64,000 nt of DNA, from NCBI GenBank assembly GCA_001972305.1, contig BDDD01000307.1:368736-432735 (forward strand), given 5' to 3'. The position numbers and the translations under genes were made by a program. The notes beneath the pieces were generated by a model. It searched no databases. It worked only from the letters and a program-made list of their open reading frames with translations, and was not told the DNA's origin. Numbering within the stretch: position 1 is the stretch's first letter; the number at the start of each line of letters is the position of its first letter. Of the stretch, positions 10,562-22,354 are shown piece after piece. The DNA is from Cephalotus follicularis (taxonomy: Eukaryota > Streptophyta > Magnoliopsida > Oxalidales > Cephalotaceae).

Positions 10562-11354
10562 GTATAAATACATTTTGGGATCAAGTAATGAGTGACATGA
10601 AATGAATGCATTCTTGATGCAGTGCATTATAACACAGTATATACGAGGATATATATATATATACATATTCACCATACTTAGAAGTTCACGAGCATTCCGA
10701 TAGCTACAACCAGACAAACCATTTTTCTCAGGTCACTAAGGACCCATCAAGCACAAACCAGATGGATGCGTACACACTATGATTAGCACCCGGTCACATT
10801 ACACACATGTGATTGGTGACCCAATTACATTACACACAGTGATTAGTAATCATTCATAAGGGAGTCTCAGCTATTTACACACATGTGATTTATAGTCAGA
10901 AAGAGAAACCCTATCTACCTTACACACGGTGATTAGTAGCAACACATGTGAACCCCCAGTTACCTTACAAACCATGATTAGTAACCTAAGGAATTCCCAT
11001 CACAATCCAATTCAAGTAAAATATTATGTATAAAGTACTTGACAATATTACATTTATTCAAAATGTATAACTAGTCTTTTTGCACAGCATTTCCTTTAAA
11101 AATACTTATTTCCGTATACATAATTTCAATCATTTGAAATCATTTGTACAATCTCTTTTGGAAAATATATTTCCACGCAATATCATATACATATTTCTCA
11201 AATCTAAATCATTTAAGAAATCATGCGGTATCACAACAATGCAAATCACAATAGTATTAAATGCAACCATATGTTTAAACATGCCTGGGGTCGCTTCTAG
11301 AATCGTTCCGGAGCTAGCGGGTCCAAAACGGGTCGAACCATACAAGTCAGGAGG

Positions 11355-11885
11355 AAAGACGTCGATGTCTTTCCTCAACGCGTCGATGTTCATTGCCCCA
11401 AAAGCGTCGTGGTTTATCTTCAAGGTCAGTGCTTGCAACAGTACAAATCGCGTCGACGTTTTTCTATAGGCGTCGATGCCTTTGAGTCAAAATCCTTGGG
11501 CGTCGATGTCCATCACAACGCATTGGCGTTTAAGGTAGGAACCTTAACACGTCCTCGCGTTATGAGCAAGACTTAATGCACAGTAACCAAAGGCGTCGAT
11601 GTCTAAGTGGTACCAGCAGGTATCACTTCGTCCAATCTCCATTTCCAAGGAAGAAAACATCCTCCATCCACACATGCAATTCCAGATACATTTCTCACAG
11701 TGTAACGTGCACAACCGTTATTTATGTGTATAACCAATCATCAATCCATCAAGGTTCACAAGTCCAGAAGCAAACATTGCAGATCTACAAATGTTTGAAA
11801 TAGACATCGACACTTAACTAAGACGTCAACGTCTATTGCCTCATCGCATAAAGACATCGATGCTTAACACAAAAGCGTTGACGAT
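11355..11885. repeat. GCGTCGAYG palindrome cluster (LTR B left)
   Basis: Repeated AAAGACGTCGATGTCTTT-like units centred on TCGA, some decayed to TTGA or TCAA. They are irregularly spaced and mixed with ordinary sequence. The right LTR has the same cluster at about 26080-26635. Confidence 0.8.
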
Positions 11886-12639
11886 ATAAGAGCCCAGAAC
11901 ACTGTCTCTTCCATAAAACACCAAAACAGGATCATAAATCAAATTATTCATGCAATCCATCATAGGATCCACACATAAATTGATATGCATGTGTATTCTA
12001 CGCAACCGAGTATTCATATTATCAACCAAGCATCTACATCAACTCCAAAACGGGCATGCAATTCATGCATTATATTCATGGAAAAACATCCACTTTGAAC
12101 TCAAAAGTGTACATATACTTCCCCTACCTCTGGTTTCAAGTTATAAACCTTGAAAGTCCACCTCTTTGTGTTCCAAGGGTTGATCACAGCAGTTCCAAGG
12201 TTGTCTTATTGCTGCAAGCCTCCAGTTCCAAGTTTCTCAAAGCTCCACTTGTCCAGCAATGGAGGAAGTGTTTATCTCTCCTCACTGTTCTCCTTAACAC
12301 TCAGGTGTTTAACCAGACAAGCAGGGAACAGAGAGCATTTATGCTAGGGAACTCTCTCCCCTCATCACTATTCCCATTACATGCATTTGCAGGTTCCATT
12401 TCCCCATTCCCACTCTCCCCGTTTTCTTCTTTCTTTTTGATCTTTTCCCTTTTTGTTTTGTGCATTTGCAGGTGAAGATGTGTGCCCTTTTTCATGCACA
12501 TGGTTGAGGACAGGTTCTGTTGCATGCCTGGTAACATTCCAGCATGCACAACACGTTGCATCTGGTGCCTGCAAAGGCCTTGGATTTCCCTTACCTTGCA
12601 CGTTATTCTGTCAGTTTATAACGTGACTGATATTCTTCT

Positions 12640-12800
12640 GAAAGACGTCGACGTCTTCTCTAGGCGTCGATGTCTTTTCCTCTTTCATACAAGGGCGTCG
12701 ATGCCTTTGTCTGCATCAACGTGCATGTTCATGCATCTGCGTGCGCCCTTCGCTCCCATAGGTGTCGACGTCTTTACAAAGACATCGACGCGTTTAGCCC
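12640..12800. repeat. GCGTCGAYG palindrome cluster, distal (LTR B left)
   Basis: About six palindromic units, several flanked by CTTT or AAAG so that the symmetry extends to 16-18 bp. Counterpart at 27385-27545. Confidence 0.8.
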
Positions 12801-12996
12801 AAAACTGCATCGTTTTGCCTCTAATTGTATCATTTAGAATTTCTTTGTTATCCCAATCATTCCCTCTTCCAAAATCTACCCTTTTAAGTTTTGGAAAGCA
12901 TCATCTAAGTAAAAAACCATGCCATTCCCATAAATTCAGTGATAAAATTTCAATAAAATTGAAATATTACATTGTGCAAAAATCTCGGGCGTTACA

Positions 12997-13010
12997 ATCC
13001 ACCCTCCTTC
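12997..13010 (-). other. Polypurine tract of element B
   Basis: The minus strand reads GAAGGAGGGTGGAT next to the TGTAACGCCC start of the 3' LTR. Confidence 0.85.
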
Positions 13011-13379
13011 AAAGAAATTCGTCCTCGAATTTCCTCAACATACTCCGAACGATCGAGGGATCGAATCCTTAATCTTCCCTTCATATTATTTGCATAACTT
13101 TCCTGTCGGCTTCGTGCCCCAAGTAACCCCTTCTTGACGATCTTGATTTCTCTCGAAGTCTCATCCATGAGATTTGACCTAAGCGATGGTCGTTCATTCT
13201 CTCGATCATTCGAACAACTGTTCGATCATTCATTAGACTATTACGTCAGCGTTCATTTATCCTTGTACTTACTAGTTTAGCCTTCGAAGGTTCTATCTTA
13301 ACACCGTAACGTTCGCTCAATCACGACTTTGATCGTCCAATAATTCAAGAACAATTTCAATATATGATAAAACAATGCA
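13011..13379 (-). other. 3' untranslated region of element B
   Basis: About 370 bp between the gag stop and the polypurine tract. It contains the GAGGACGAATTTC block shared with A next to the tract. I see no coding frame and no pol remnant in the rest. Confidence 0.6.
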
Positions 13380-14054
13380 TCATAGATAGAAAAAGGTACC
13401 TCTCATGATGCCTTTGCCGGCATCTCTCCGCTGTGAAGGTCCAGCTGTAGCACCACCATCACCTGCAGGTCCAGTGGGCACTGTCACTTGCCTATTCGGA
13501 CAATCCCTCCGAAAATGGTCGGATGCTCCGCACTTCATGCATAACCCATTTTTCAACCAACAATCTTTTAGCTGATGACTTTTACGGCCACAGTGAGAAC
13601 AAGCTTCAAATCCAGCATCGCTCTCCTGACTAGGTGTACCCTGTGAAGCAGTCTGATGCGATCTGTTGTTGGATGATTTTGTCGGAGAACTATTGTTTTG
13701 CCACTTTGATGATGCTGGCCTAGATTGCGAGGAAATTTGTTTGATTTCTTGTGCTCGGGCCCTCTCGGCTCGGTCTTCATTTGATATGCTCTCTAGCAAT
13801 CTTGATTTTTGGGCAACCTCCACAAAAGTCCCCAACTCCATTGCTCTAATCCTTGACCTAAGGTTCGGTCGCAGACCCCTTAGGAACCTCCGAATTTTCT
13901 TTTCCTCATCCGTAACTAGATAGGCGGAGTGTCTGGCAAGCTCCATAAACCTGGCCTGATATTCAGCCACGGTCATCTCTCCTTGTCTCAGCTCTAGAAG
14001 TTCTGTCTCCCTTCGTTCTTGCTCGATACGAGGGACATAGGTCTCAAGTAATTC
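13380..14054 (-). pseudogene. Gag of element B, C-terminal part (split by element C)
   Basis: Continuation of the gag that begins at 24684; the two parts are separated by element C and share its AATTC duplication. It is an open frame covering the second capsid half ([20 protein letters not shown], then LARHSAYLV and RAMELGTFVEVAQKSRLLE) and two zinc knuckles of CX2CX4HX4C form (CSHCGRKSHQLKDC; CMKCGASDHFRRDC). It ends GKGIMRGTFFYL and stops where element C continues into the protease linker [12 protein letters not shown]. The point of pol loss is thus just upstream of the protease. Confidence 0.9.
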
Positions 14055-14430
14055 TGTCACACCCCGTTTCAGGAGAAACGCGACATCAAAGCGGAAAAGC
14101 CAATTAACATAAAATACAGCTCATGTAAAAACCATAAAATTAAAACTTTTCTAAGTAACAGTTGCGGAAGCATAACAAAACATAAGCCGTAAACTCGTAA
14201 CGTGCGTCCCATACCGCACGATACCCAGTTACAGGTCATAAGAGTTAATCGCCCATAAAACGGAGCGTGAATTACAGTACAATATGAAATTCCTTCAAAA
14301 ACAGAACCATAACAATGGCACATCCGAAAAACATAATCCACAAAGGTTTAAACAAGACAGGAAGATAACAAGATCAAAATATAACAGCTTGATCTTCGTC
14401 CATGCTGATCCCACAGTCCACAGCATCAAT

Positions 14431-14470
14431 CTGTAAAGTAGGGGGTTAGCCTTTGTCCTCACTCGGCTAA
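14431..14470 (-). promoter_or_regulatory. Hairpin/branch-site/acceptor-like block (LTR C left)
   Basis: TTAGCC and GGCTAA arms, CTAACCCCCTAC, then TTTACAG before ATTGATG. The candidate intron to the donor-like site at 15974 is about 1.54 kb. Confidence 0.5.
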
Positions 14471-14716
14471 GTCATAACAGTAATTCGGGATTAACATAAT
14501 GCATGTCATGATATGAATGCATAAATGATGCGGTGCAGTGGAGACCCAGTTTATACATATATGAAAATATATATACGTATAACAGTACAGTAAAATATCG
14601 GTGTTACATATATAAGAAATATATGTATACAGTAACAGTACAGTAGTAACCCGGCCAGGGCTACATCAACAATCACAGTAATTTCCGTAAAGGACTAGTA
14701 AACAGTGCAGTACAGT

Positions 14717-14795
14717 ATGTCCACATAGGACCACAACAACATTCAAGATGTCCACATAGGATCACAACATGCAGTATGTCCACATAGGACCACAA
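14717..14795. repeat. GTCCACATAGGA minisatellite-like repeat (LTR C left)
   Basis: Three to four imperfect copies of a roughly 30-bp unit containing TGTCCACATAGGACCACAAC. It also occurs at 22193-22275 in the right LTR. It occupies the same slot, upstream of the hairpin block, as unrelated repeats in LTRs A, B, F, H and K. Confidence 0.8.
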
Positions 14796-15399
14796 CAACA
14801 GTTATAGCGCCGCCAACTCCTGGGCCCACGCTACACTCCCACTACGGTCCCCACTTCGGGCAACCGAGCGAGGCAACAGTACAGTGAGTCACCTAGCCAT
14901 GATCCTGGCCCCTAGGTACGACCCTACCACTAGTCGGCGCTGGCAACCTCCGCCATGCAACTAGCAGCTCAAACACAATCACATAGAAATTCACAGAGCA
15001 AACAGTGAATTCAAACAGTAACGGTACAGTAAACGGTAATGATCGATTTGATCGACAACAGGCAGTTATTTTCCAAAATGTTTCCAAAATTGACAACATT
15101 TGAAAATAAGTATTTTCAGTAGAAAATATCAGTAACAGTTTCAGTAGTGTAAATTGTTTATCCGTTCGGTTGAAAATACGTTATTTAAAGAATACATATT
15201 TTCATACTCAAAATATCTCATTCAGAGTTCATATATGCATTTCTAAAGTATTAACACATTAGAAATTATAAACAATACACAAACAGTACACAATCAGGCA
15301 ATAAACAGTACATATGCAATGCATACAAATGCTCAAATGCACCCTAAAAGGAATCGGGATCGTTTCATATCATTTGATGAAGGAAACCCCAAACAGTAA

Positions 15400-15735
15400 C
15401 AAAGACATCGACGTCTTTACCAAAGGCGTCGACGTCTTTCACGTAAGGCGTCGATGTCCAAGTCTCAATGTCAGCGCGTTCTTCTCAAGAAGACATCGAT
15501 GTCTATTTCTCACGCGTCGACGTTCAAGGTCTGGAACCTTAAAAAGATAGCGTATTGTTGAAGGCGTCGAAGCGTTAAGGTAGGAACCTTAGGCGTCGAT
15601 GTCTTTTTCGTCAAAATCCAGGTAGGTAGCCTAAGGCGTCGATGTCTTTCCAAAAACATCGATCCCTCTCAGTCAGTAATAAGGCAAAAAATGAAAGACG
15701 TCGATGTTATTCTAAAAGGAGTCGATGTCTTTTCC
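15400..15735. repeat. GCGTCGAYG palindrome cluster (LTR C left)
   Basis: About a dozen units such as GGCGTCGACGTCTTT and AAGACATCGATGTC with irregular spacing. The matching part of the right LTR is lost in the assembly gap. Confidence 0.8.
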
Positions 15736-16504
15736 AAAGATAATCGTCTTCTACCTCAAGAATTATCAAACAGTGGCCTTAACAACCCACAATCATGCAT
15801 AATAACGGGTATTCATAGCAAGAAACCAACATGCAGATACTCCAAACATATCTAGCATATCATGGCATCAATCCAGTAACAATATCAATTTCAAGAATAA
15901 TGCATTTTTATTCATTAAAAATCATAAACCATGCATAAATATCAAACTCGAATTTACAGTATGGCTTTCCCTACCTCTGGCCTCAAGTTAGAAGCCGAAA
16001 GTCCACCTCTTTTAGTATTCCACGAAGTCACTTGAGTCCCCAGGTACGGCTTGGAAGCTCCCTGGTTCGTCCTAGCAGTTGGTGTGCAAGCTCCAAGCTC
16101 CCTTGCTCAACAATGGCACACACACACACCCTCACTGTCTTATTCACTCTCTTTCTTCTGCTGTTATAAAACGAGAGAGATAAGTGGGGAGGGTTATTCT
16201 TATGCAGATGCCCCCCACCCCCCCCTGACATTCTTCTCCTGGCATTTAACTGCCACATTCGTACTCTCTCCCACCTTCCTTCTTTCTGTATTTCTTTTGT
16301 TTTCTTTAACCTTCTCACTTGCAGGTTGCATGTGAGGGTGGTAATCCCTTGCATGTTCCATGTGAGGCATGTTTTGGAACATGCCAGACAACACACCATT
16401 GTGATTAACATGTCACAATGCACTTGTAAAGGCATCTGGTAAAGCCCCATAAAAATCCCCTTGCATGTTACTCTGCCGACGAAGAACGTGACAGCCATTC
16501 TTTA

Positions 16505-16645
16505 CAAAGGCGTCGATGTCTTTACTTAGACGTCGATGTCTTTTCCATTTTTGTAAGAAGGTGTCGATGCCTTCTCTCAAAGTCGACGTGCACCTCACTC
16601 CCCAAAGGCGTCGACGTCTTTACAAAGAAATCGATGTCTTTGTCC
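16505..16645. repeat. GCGTCGAYG palindrome cluster, distal (LTR C left)
   Basis: Six units close to the LTR start in element orientation. The closest pair reads GGCGTCGACGTCTTTACAAA followed by the mirrored form. It is also present at 23855-23995 in the right LTR. Confidence 0.8.
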
Positions 16646-16811
16646 CAAAACAGTGCAGTTTCAAGCTTTAACATACTCATTCCATTCCCATGTCCATAAA
16701 TAGGGTTTGCAAGCATCTCTTGAGCTCAAAACTCAACATTCTCATAAAATAAGGTTTAATGATTACATCGTAAATCGAAATATTACATTCAGGAAAATAC
16801 CGGGCGTTACA

Positions 16812-16825
16812 TCCACCCCTCCTTC
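16812..16825 (-). other. Polypurine tract of element C
   Basis: The minus strand reads GAAGGAGGGGTGGA immediately before the 3' LTR start TGTAACGCCC. Confidence 0.88.
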
Positions 16826-16856
16826 AAGAAATTTCGTCCTCAAAATTAACACAATA

Positions 16857-19800
16857 CTAGAACAAGTGCGGGTAGCGTTCTCGGATGTTCTCCTCATGCT
16901 CCCAAGTTGCCTCATCGGGTTTGTGAAACTGCCATTGAACCTTGACCGTGAAAACAGTTCGGTTCCTCAAAGTATGCGTCTTCCGATCGAGAATCCGCAC
17001 AGGCAACTCCTCACAAGATAGATCATCCTGTACCGGAACAGTATCATAATCCAGGACATGTGCCGAGTCCGGGATATATCTCCTCAGCATGGATATATGG
17101 AACACGTCGTGCACGTTTGACAGTGCAGGAGGTAAGGCAAGCTGATAAGCTACCTCTCCGACTCTCTCCAAAATCTCAAAAGGACCAATGTAGCGTGGAG
17201 CTAATTTGCCCTTCTTCCCAAACTGTTGCACGCGCTTCCATGGTGATACTTTCAAGAACACGTGATCACCCACGTTAAAGACTAGAGGTCTTCTCTTCAC
17301 ACTGTCAGTGTAGCTCTTCTGCCGACTCTGAGCAGCAAGCAGCTTCTTCTTGATCGTCCTGATTTTTTCTGAAGTTTCCTCCACTAGCTCAGTCCCGAGT
17401 AAAGGTCGATCCCCAACCTCATCCCAACACACAGGAGATCTGCACTTCCTCCCATACAATGCCTCAAACGGTGCCATGCAGATACTGGAGTGATAGCTAT
17501 TATTGTAAGAAAACTCTATCAGAGGAATGTGATCCTCCCAGGTACCAGCGAAATCAATAACGCAAGCCCGTAGCATGTCCTCCAAGGTCTGGATGGTACG
17601 CTCGGACTGCCCATCGGTCTGAGGGTGGAAGGCAGTACTCAAGTTCAGCTTCATCGCGAAGGCTGACTGAAACCTCTTCCAAAAGTTGGAAGTGAAGATA
17701 GCATCTCTATCACATACAATACTGACTGTAACCCCATGTAGCCTCACTATCTCCTTCACATACAGCCGAGCCAGCTTGCTCACAGAATTAGTAACATGTG
17801 TCGGCAGAAAGTGCGCTGATTTGGTGAGTCTATCCACGATGACCCACAGGGCATTATGTCGGTTCTGAGTCAGAGGAAAACCCGAAACGAAATCCATCGT
17901 AACATGTTCCCACTTCCACTCCGGAATGGGCAAGGGCTGTAGAAAGCCTGCCGGTCTCTGGTGCTCGGCCTTAACTATCTGGCAAGTCCAACACTTTGCC
18001 ACATACTCAGCGATCTCCCGCTTCATGTCGGGCCACCAGTAACACTTCTTCATGTCTTGATACATTTTCGTGCTACCCGGATGAATGCTGTACATAGATT
18101 TATGAGCCCCTCGAAGCAGTTCACCCTTCAGGCTCGGTTCATTCGGAAGACACACACGTCCCCGATACCTCAGAATACCATCATCATGCACTCTAAAATC
18201 AGACTCCGAATCCAGATTCTCTCGAATCCACTGCAGCTCCGGATCATGTGGTTGTGCATCCTTGATGCGATGCAGTAACACTGGTTCTACCCGCATGTCG
18301 GCTAGAAAGATCCCCGGTGACTGATTAAATGGAGACCATTCTTGGAAGTCTTCTAACATCTTCCATTGTGACACCATAGTACTAGCAAGCATAGCTTTAC
18401 GGCTCAGGGCATCAACGACCACATTCGCTTTCCCCGGGTGGTACTGTACACTACAGTCATAATCATTGAAGAATTCTACCCATCTACGCTGCCTCATGTT
18501 CAGTGTATCTTGACAAAACAGATACCTCAAGCTTTTATGATCGGTAAAGATCTCAAACTGCGCCCCATAAAGGTAATGCCTCCATTTCTGAAGGGTGAAG
18601 ATGATAGCTGCAAGCTCAAGGTCATGGGTCAGATAGTTTTCCTCGTACGGTTTTAGCTTCCTCGAGGCATAGGCAATGACTCTGCCTCGCTGCATCAACA
18701 CACAGCCTAAACCCTTACCCGATGCATCACTGTACACTGCAAAGCCTTCGTTACCCTCAGGTAGCGCCAAGATAGGTGCGGAAACTAACCGGTCATTCAG
18801 CTCACGAAAACTAGCCTCACCGTCTGCGTCCCAGACAAAAGGAGTCTTCTTCTGGGTCAATCTGGTCAGGGGTTCGGCTATCCTTGAAAAATTCTGGATA
18901 AACCTCCTATAATATCCTGCCAAACCATGGAAACTGCGCACCTCCGTCACATTCTTTGGTTGCGGCCAGTCTCTCACAACTTCAGTCTTCGACGGATCCA
19001 CCGTCAAGCCTTCTCCAGATACTATGTGACCGAGAAAGATCACATGGTCAAGCCAGAATTCGCATTTGCCAAACTTGGCGTACAATCGGTGTTCTCTGAG
19101 AACCTGCAATACCATCCTCAGGTGTCGAGTGTGCTCCTCCTCACTCCTCGAATATACCAGTATATCATCAATGAATACCACGACAAACTGGTCCAAGTAC
19201 AGTCGAAATACGTCATTCATCAATGACATAAAAGCTGCCGGTGCATTGGTAACACCAAACGGCATCACCAAGAACTCGTAGTGACCACACCGTGTTCGGA
19301 AGGCAGTTTTCTCAATGTCCCCTTCCCTTACTCGCAACTGGTGGTAACCCGTTCTCAAATCGAGCTTAGAGAACACCCTCGATCCCTGCAATTGATCAAA
19401 TAAATCCTCAATGTGGGGTAAAAGATATTTATTCTGGATAGTTGCTTTGTTCAACATTCGGTAATCAATACAGAGTCTCATCGACCCATCCTTCTTTTTG
19501 ACGAACAGTACCGGTGCACCCCATGGAGAAACACTGGGTCTTACAAAACCTTTATCAATCAGGTCTTGTAATTGTAGCTTCAGCTCACGCAACTCAGCCG
19601 GAGCCATCCGATAGGATGATTTAGAGATAGGAGCCGTTCCAGGAATAAGGTCAATAACGAACTCCATACTCCTCTTGGGTGGTAAGGATCCCAAGTCATC
19701 AGGAAACACGTTCGGAAATTCGCACACAACTGGAATTTCCGCCAAACTCAAGACTTTCTCCTTCCTTCGATCAATAACATAAGCCAAATATCCCTCGCAT

Positions 19801-21418
19801 CCCCTCTCCAGGTATCTCGATGCACGGACAAAAGATATTATCGGTGTTGAAAACCCCTTGTCTCCCTGGAACTGAAAAGTCGTTCCGTTGGGCAGACAAA
19901 AATCCACCGTCTTGTGGTAGCAATCCATACGAGCACGGTGCGCCGATAGCCAATCCATCCCCAATATCACATTGAAGTCACGGATAGGCAGTACAATCAA
20001 GTCGGCATATAAAGGAATGCCGGCCATAGACATCTCACAACTCCTATATACCGAGTCAGTATATATAGAAGTCCCAGTCGGTGTACACACATCAAGTGTA
20101 TAAGACAAATAGTCAGGGGTGACATCTAAACAAGATTCAAAACGTGCAGATATAAATGAATGCGATGCACCTGAATCCATCAGTACTCTAGCAGAATAAC
20201 CATATATATACAGAGTACCTCCAACAACAGAAGTCGACTCTGGAACCTCAGTCTGAGCAAGTACAAAAATTCTACCTTTTGCGATGCCCTTGCCGGTATC
20301 TCTCCTCTGTGAAGGTCCCGCAGCCGCACCACTGCTGCTCCCCGGTCCAGTAGGCGCTGTAGCAGAACCCTTCGGGCAGTCCTTCACCGAATGACCCGGT
20401 GCCCCGCACTTCAAACACCAGCCATTGAACCTCCAGCAATCCTTCTGTTGGTGGCCGGTACGACCACAGTAAAAACATATTCCAGATCTAGCATTACTCC
20501 CCTGGCTAGGAGTACCCTGAGAAGCCGTCTGCTGAGACTTGTTCTTCGACGACTTCATTGGAGAACCACAATCTCGCCACTTCGACGATGCCGGTCGGGA
20601 CTGTACAGGACTCTGCTTACTCTCCTTCACGCGAGCTCTCTCAGCCCGGTCCTCACTAGATATCGTCTCCAGCAGTCTAGCTTTCTGAGCAACTTCTACA
20701 TAAGTCTTCAGCTCCATGGCTCTAATCCTCGACCGAAGATCCGGTCGTAATCCTCTCAACAAACTCCGTATTTTCTTTGCTTCGTCAGCTACCAGATACG
20801 GTGAATGTCTGGCCAACTCCATGAACTTTGCCTGATATTCTGCAATAGTCATCTCTCCCTGCCGTAACTCCAAGAGATCGGTCTCTCGTCGCTCTTGCTC
20901 AATGTATGGAACATATGTCTCCCGGAACTCTGTCTGAAATCGGTCCCAAGTGTTATCCAGTCCCTATGATTCCCACTTTGCTCTAACCATTTCCCACCAA
21001 TGAATGGCCTCACCCCATAGGCGGTACACAGCAAATCTCAACCTTTGATCATCAGTACAGTTCATCACCTGAAAGATCTTCTCCAGGTCCTACAACCATC
21101 TTTCAGCAATCGTAGCATCCAGTTCTCCCTTGAAGCTGGGCGGATTCAGCCTCATGAATTTCTCAATATCTCCCCCAAAACCATCCCCTCCCGGGCAGTT
21201 GTCGGGAGCCCTATGCTGCGGTCGGGCTTGCGCATGGTACTGGCGCATCTCTTCCGCATTAGCCCTGTTAAAGGCCATTTGCTGCTGGAAATAGTCTGCC
21301 ATCCGAGTCATCGGATCCCGGTCATCCTGGGGTATGTCCATCCCTTGAGGAACATTAGCTTCTTCCGGGGCATTAGCTCCAACGGCTCTAGCCCAGCACG
21401 TGTTCTTCTTCGGTCCAT
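16857..21418 (-). CDS. Gag-Pol polyprotein of chromovirus C (pol open, gag broken)
   Basis: Makes virus-like particles and copies and integrates the element. The start is MDRRRTR at 21418. Gag has a one-base shift near 21392 and stops at 21090-21092 (WLQD to WL-stop) and 20964-20966. From 20963 to 16857 the frame is open. Counting residue 1 at 20873: two zinc knuckles (C133/C136/H141/C146 and C153/C156/H161/C166); protease DSGA (233-236); RT with [10 protein letters not shown] (503-512) and catalytic FIDD (567-570); RNase H with D716 and TDHKSLRYL; integrase zinc region (H924, H931, C961, C964) and D994, D1055, E1091 with the canonical 35-residue gap; GPY/F module near 1225-1234; C-terminal chromodomain about 1289-1338 ending RERYPHLF. 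The chromodomain and order place it in the Tekay/Del chromoviruses. There is no frameshift between gag and pol, as usual in this clade. Confidence 0.95.
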
Positions 21419-21514
21419 TTTTTCGTATAAGAAGATTGACGGTCAGTCACGACTTTAGGAAATCAATTCATTAATTGCCAAGGAAAGTATCCTAGCTAAG
21501 CATATATGGAATAT

Positions 21515-21526
21515 GCTCTGATACCA
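21515..21526 (-). other. Primer-binding site, initiator tRNA-Met (element C)
   Basis: The minus strand reads TGGTATCAGAGC, 4 nt from the end of the 5' LTR. Confidence 0.92.
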
Positions 21527-21906
21527 CTGTTGTCACACCCCGTTTCAGGAGAAACGCGACATCAAAGCGGAAAAGGCAATTAACATAAAATACAGCTCAT
21601 GTAAAAACCATAAAATTAAAACTTTTCTAAGTAACAGTTGCGGAAGCATAACAAAACATAAGCCGTAAACTCGTAACGTGCGTCCCATACCGCACGTTAC
21701 CCAGTTACAGGTCATAAGAGTTAATCGCCCATAAAACGGAGCGTGAATTACAGTACAATATGAAATTCCTTCAAAAACAGAACCATAACAATGGCACATC
21801 CGAAAAACATAATCCACAAAGGTTTAAACAAGACAGGAAGATAACAAGATCAAAATATAACAGCTTGATCTTCGTCCATGCTGATCCCACAGTCCACAGC
21901 ATCAAT

Positions 21907-21946
21907 CTGTAAAGTAGGGGGTTAGCCTTTGTCCTCACTCGGCTAA
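21907..21946 (-). promoter_or_regulatory. Hairpin/branch-site/acceptor-like block (LTR C right)
   Basis: Same sequence as the left copy at 14431-14470. Confidence 0.5.
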
Positions 21947-22354
21947 GTCATAACAGTAATTCAGGATTAACATAATGCATGTCATGATATGAATGCATAA
22001 ATGATGCGGTGCAGTGGAGACCCAGTTTATACATATATGAAAATATATATACATATAACAGTACAGTAAAATATCGGTGTTACATATATAAGAAATATAT
22101 GTATACAGTAACAGTACAGTAGTAACCCGGCCAGGGCTACGTCAACAATCACAGTAATGTCCGTCAAGGACCAGTAAACAGTACAGTACAGTATGTCCAC
22201 ATAGGACCATAACAACAGTCCAGGATGTCCACATAGGACCACAACAGGCAGTATGTCCACATGGGACCACAACAACAGTATATAGCGCCGCCAACTCCTG
22301 GCCCCACGCTACACTCCCACTCGAGCGAGGCAACAGTACAGTGAGTCACCTAGC

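Larger units (their letters stand above)
10072..12996 (-). repeat. LTR B, left copy (3' LTR in element orientation)
   Basis: Matches 24798-27741 end to end by eye. In element orientation it starts TGTAACGCCCGAGATTTT. It then carries palindrome clusters (12640-12800, 11355-11885), a donor-like CAGAG|GTAGGGG (cut between 12128 and 12127), TTACACAC/TGATTAG repeats (about 10785-10980), a TA run near 10650, the hairpin/acceptor block, TATGGGATGCGTG and TTCCGTAACTGA (TTCCGCAACTGA in the right copy), and ends GTGTGACA. Confidence 0.93.
14055..16811 (-). repeat. LTR C, left copy (3' LTR in element orientation)
   Basis: 2757 bp, intact. In element orientation it starts TGTAACGCCCGGTATTTT. It has palindrome clusters at 16505-16645 and 15400-15735, a donor-like CAGAG|GTAGGGAAAG (cut between 15975 and 15974), a GTCCACATAGGA repeat region (14717-14795), TA-rich stretches (14550-14640), the hairpin/acceptor block (14431-14470), TATGGGACGCACG, TGCTTCCGCAACTG and the terminus GTGTGACA. 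Confidence 0.94.

Noticed and set aside
12482..13072. Open frames of 100-200 codons on the plus strand inside LTR B (also 26801-27742) and LTR A
   Set aside because: They lie within LTRs, have no recognisable domains, run through palindrome arrays, and are not kept consistently between LTR copies.
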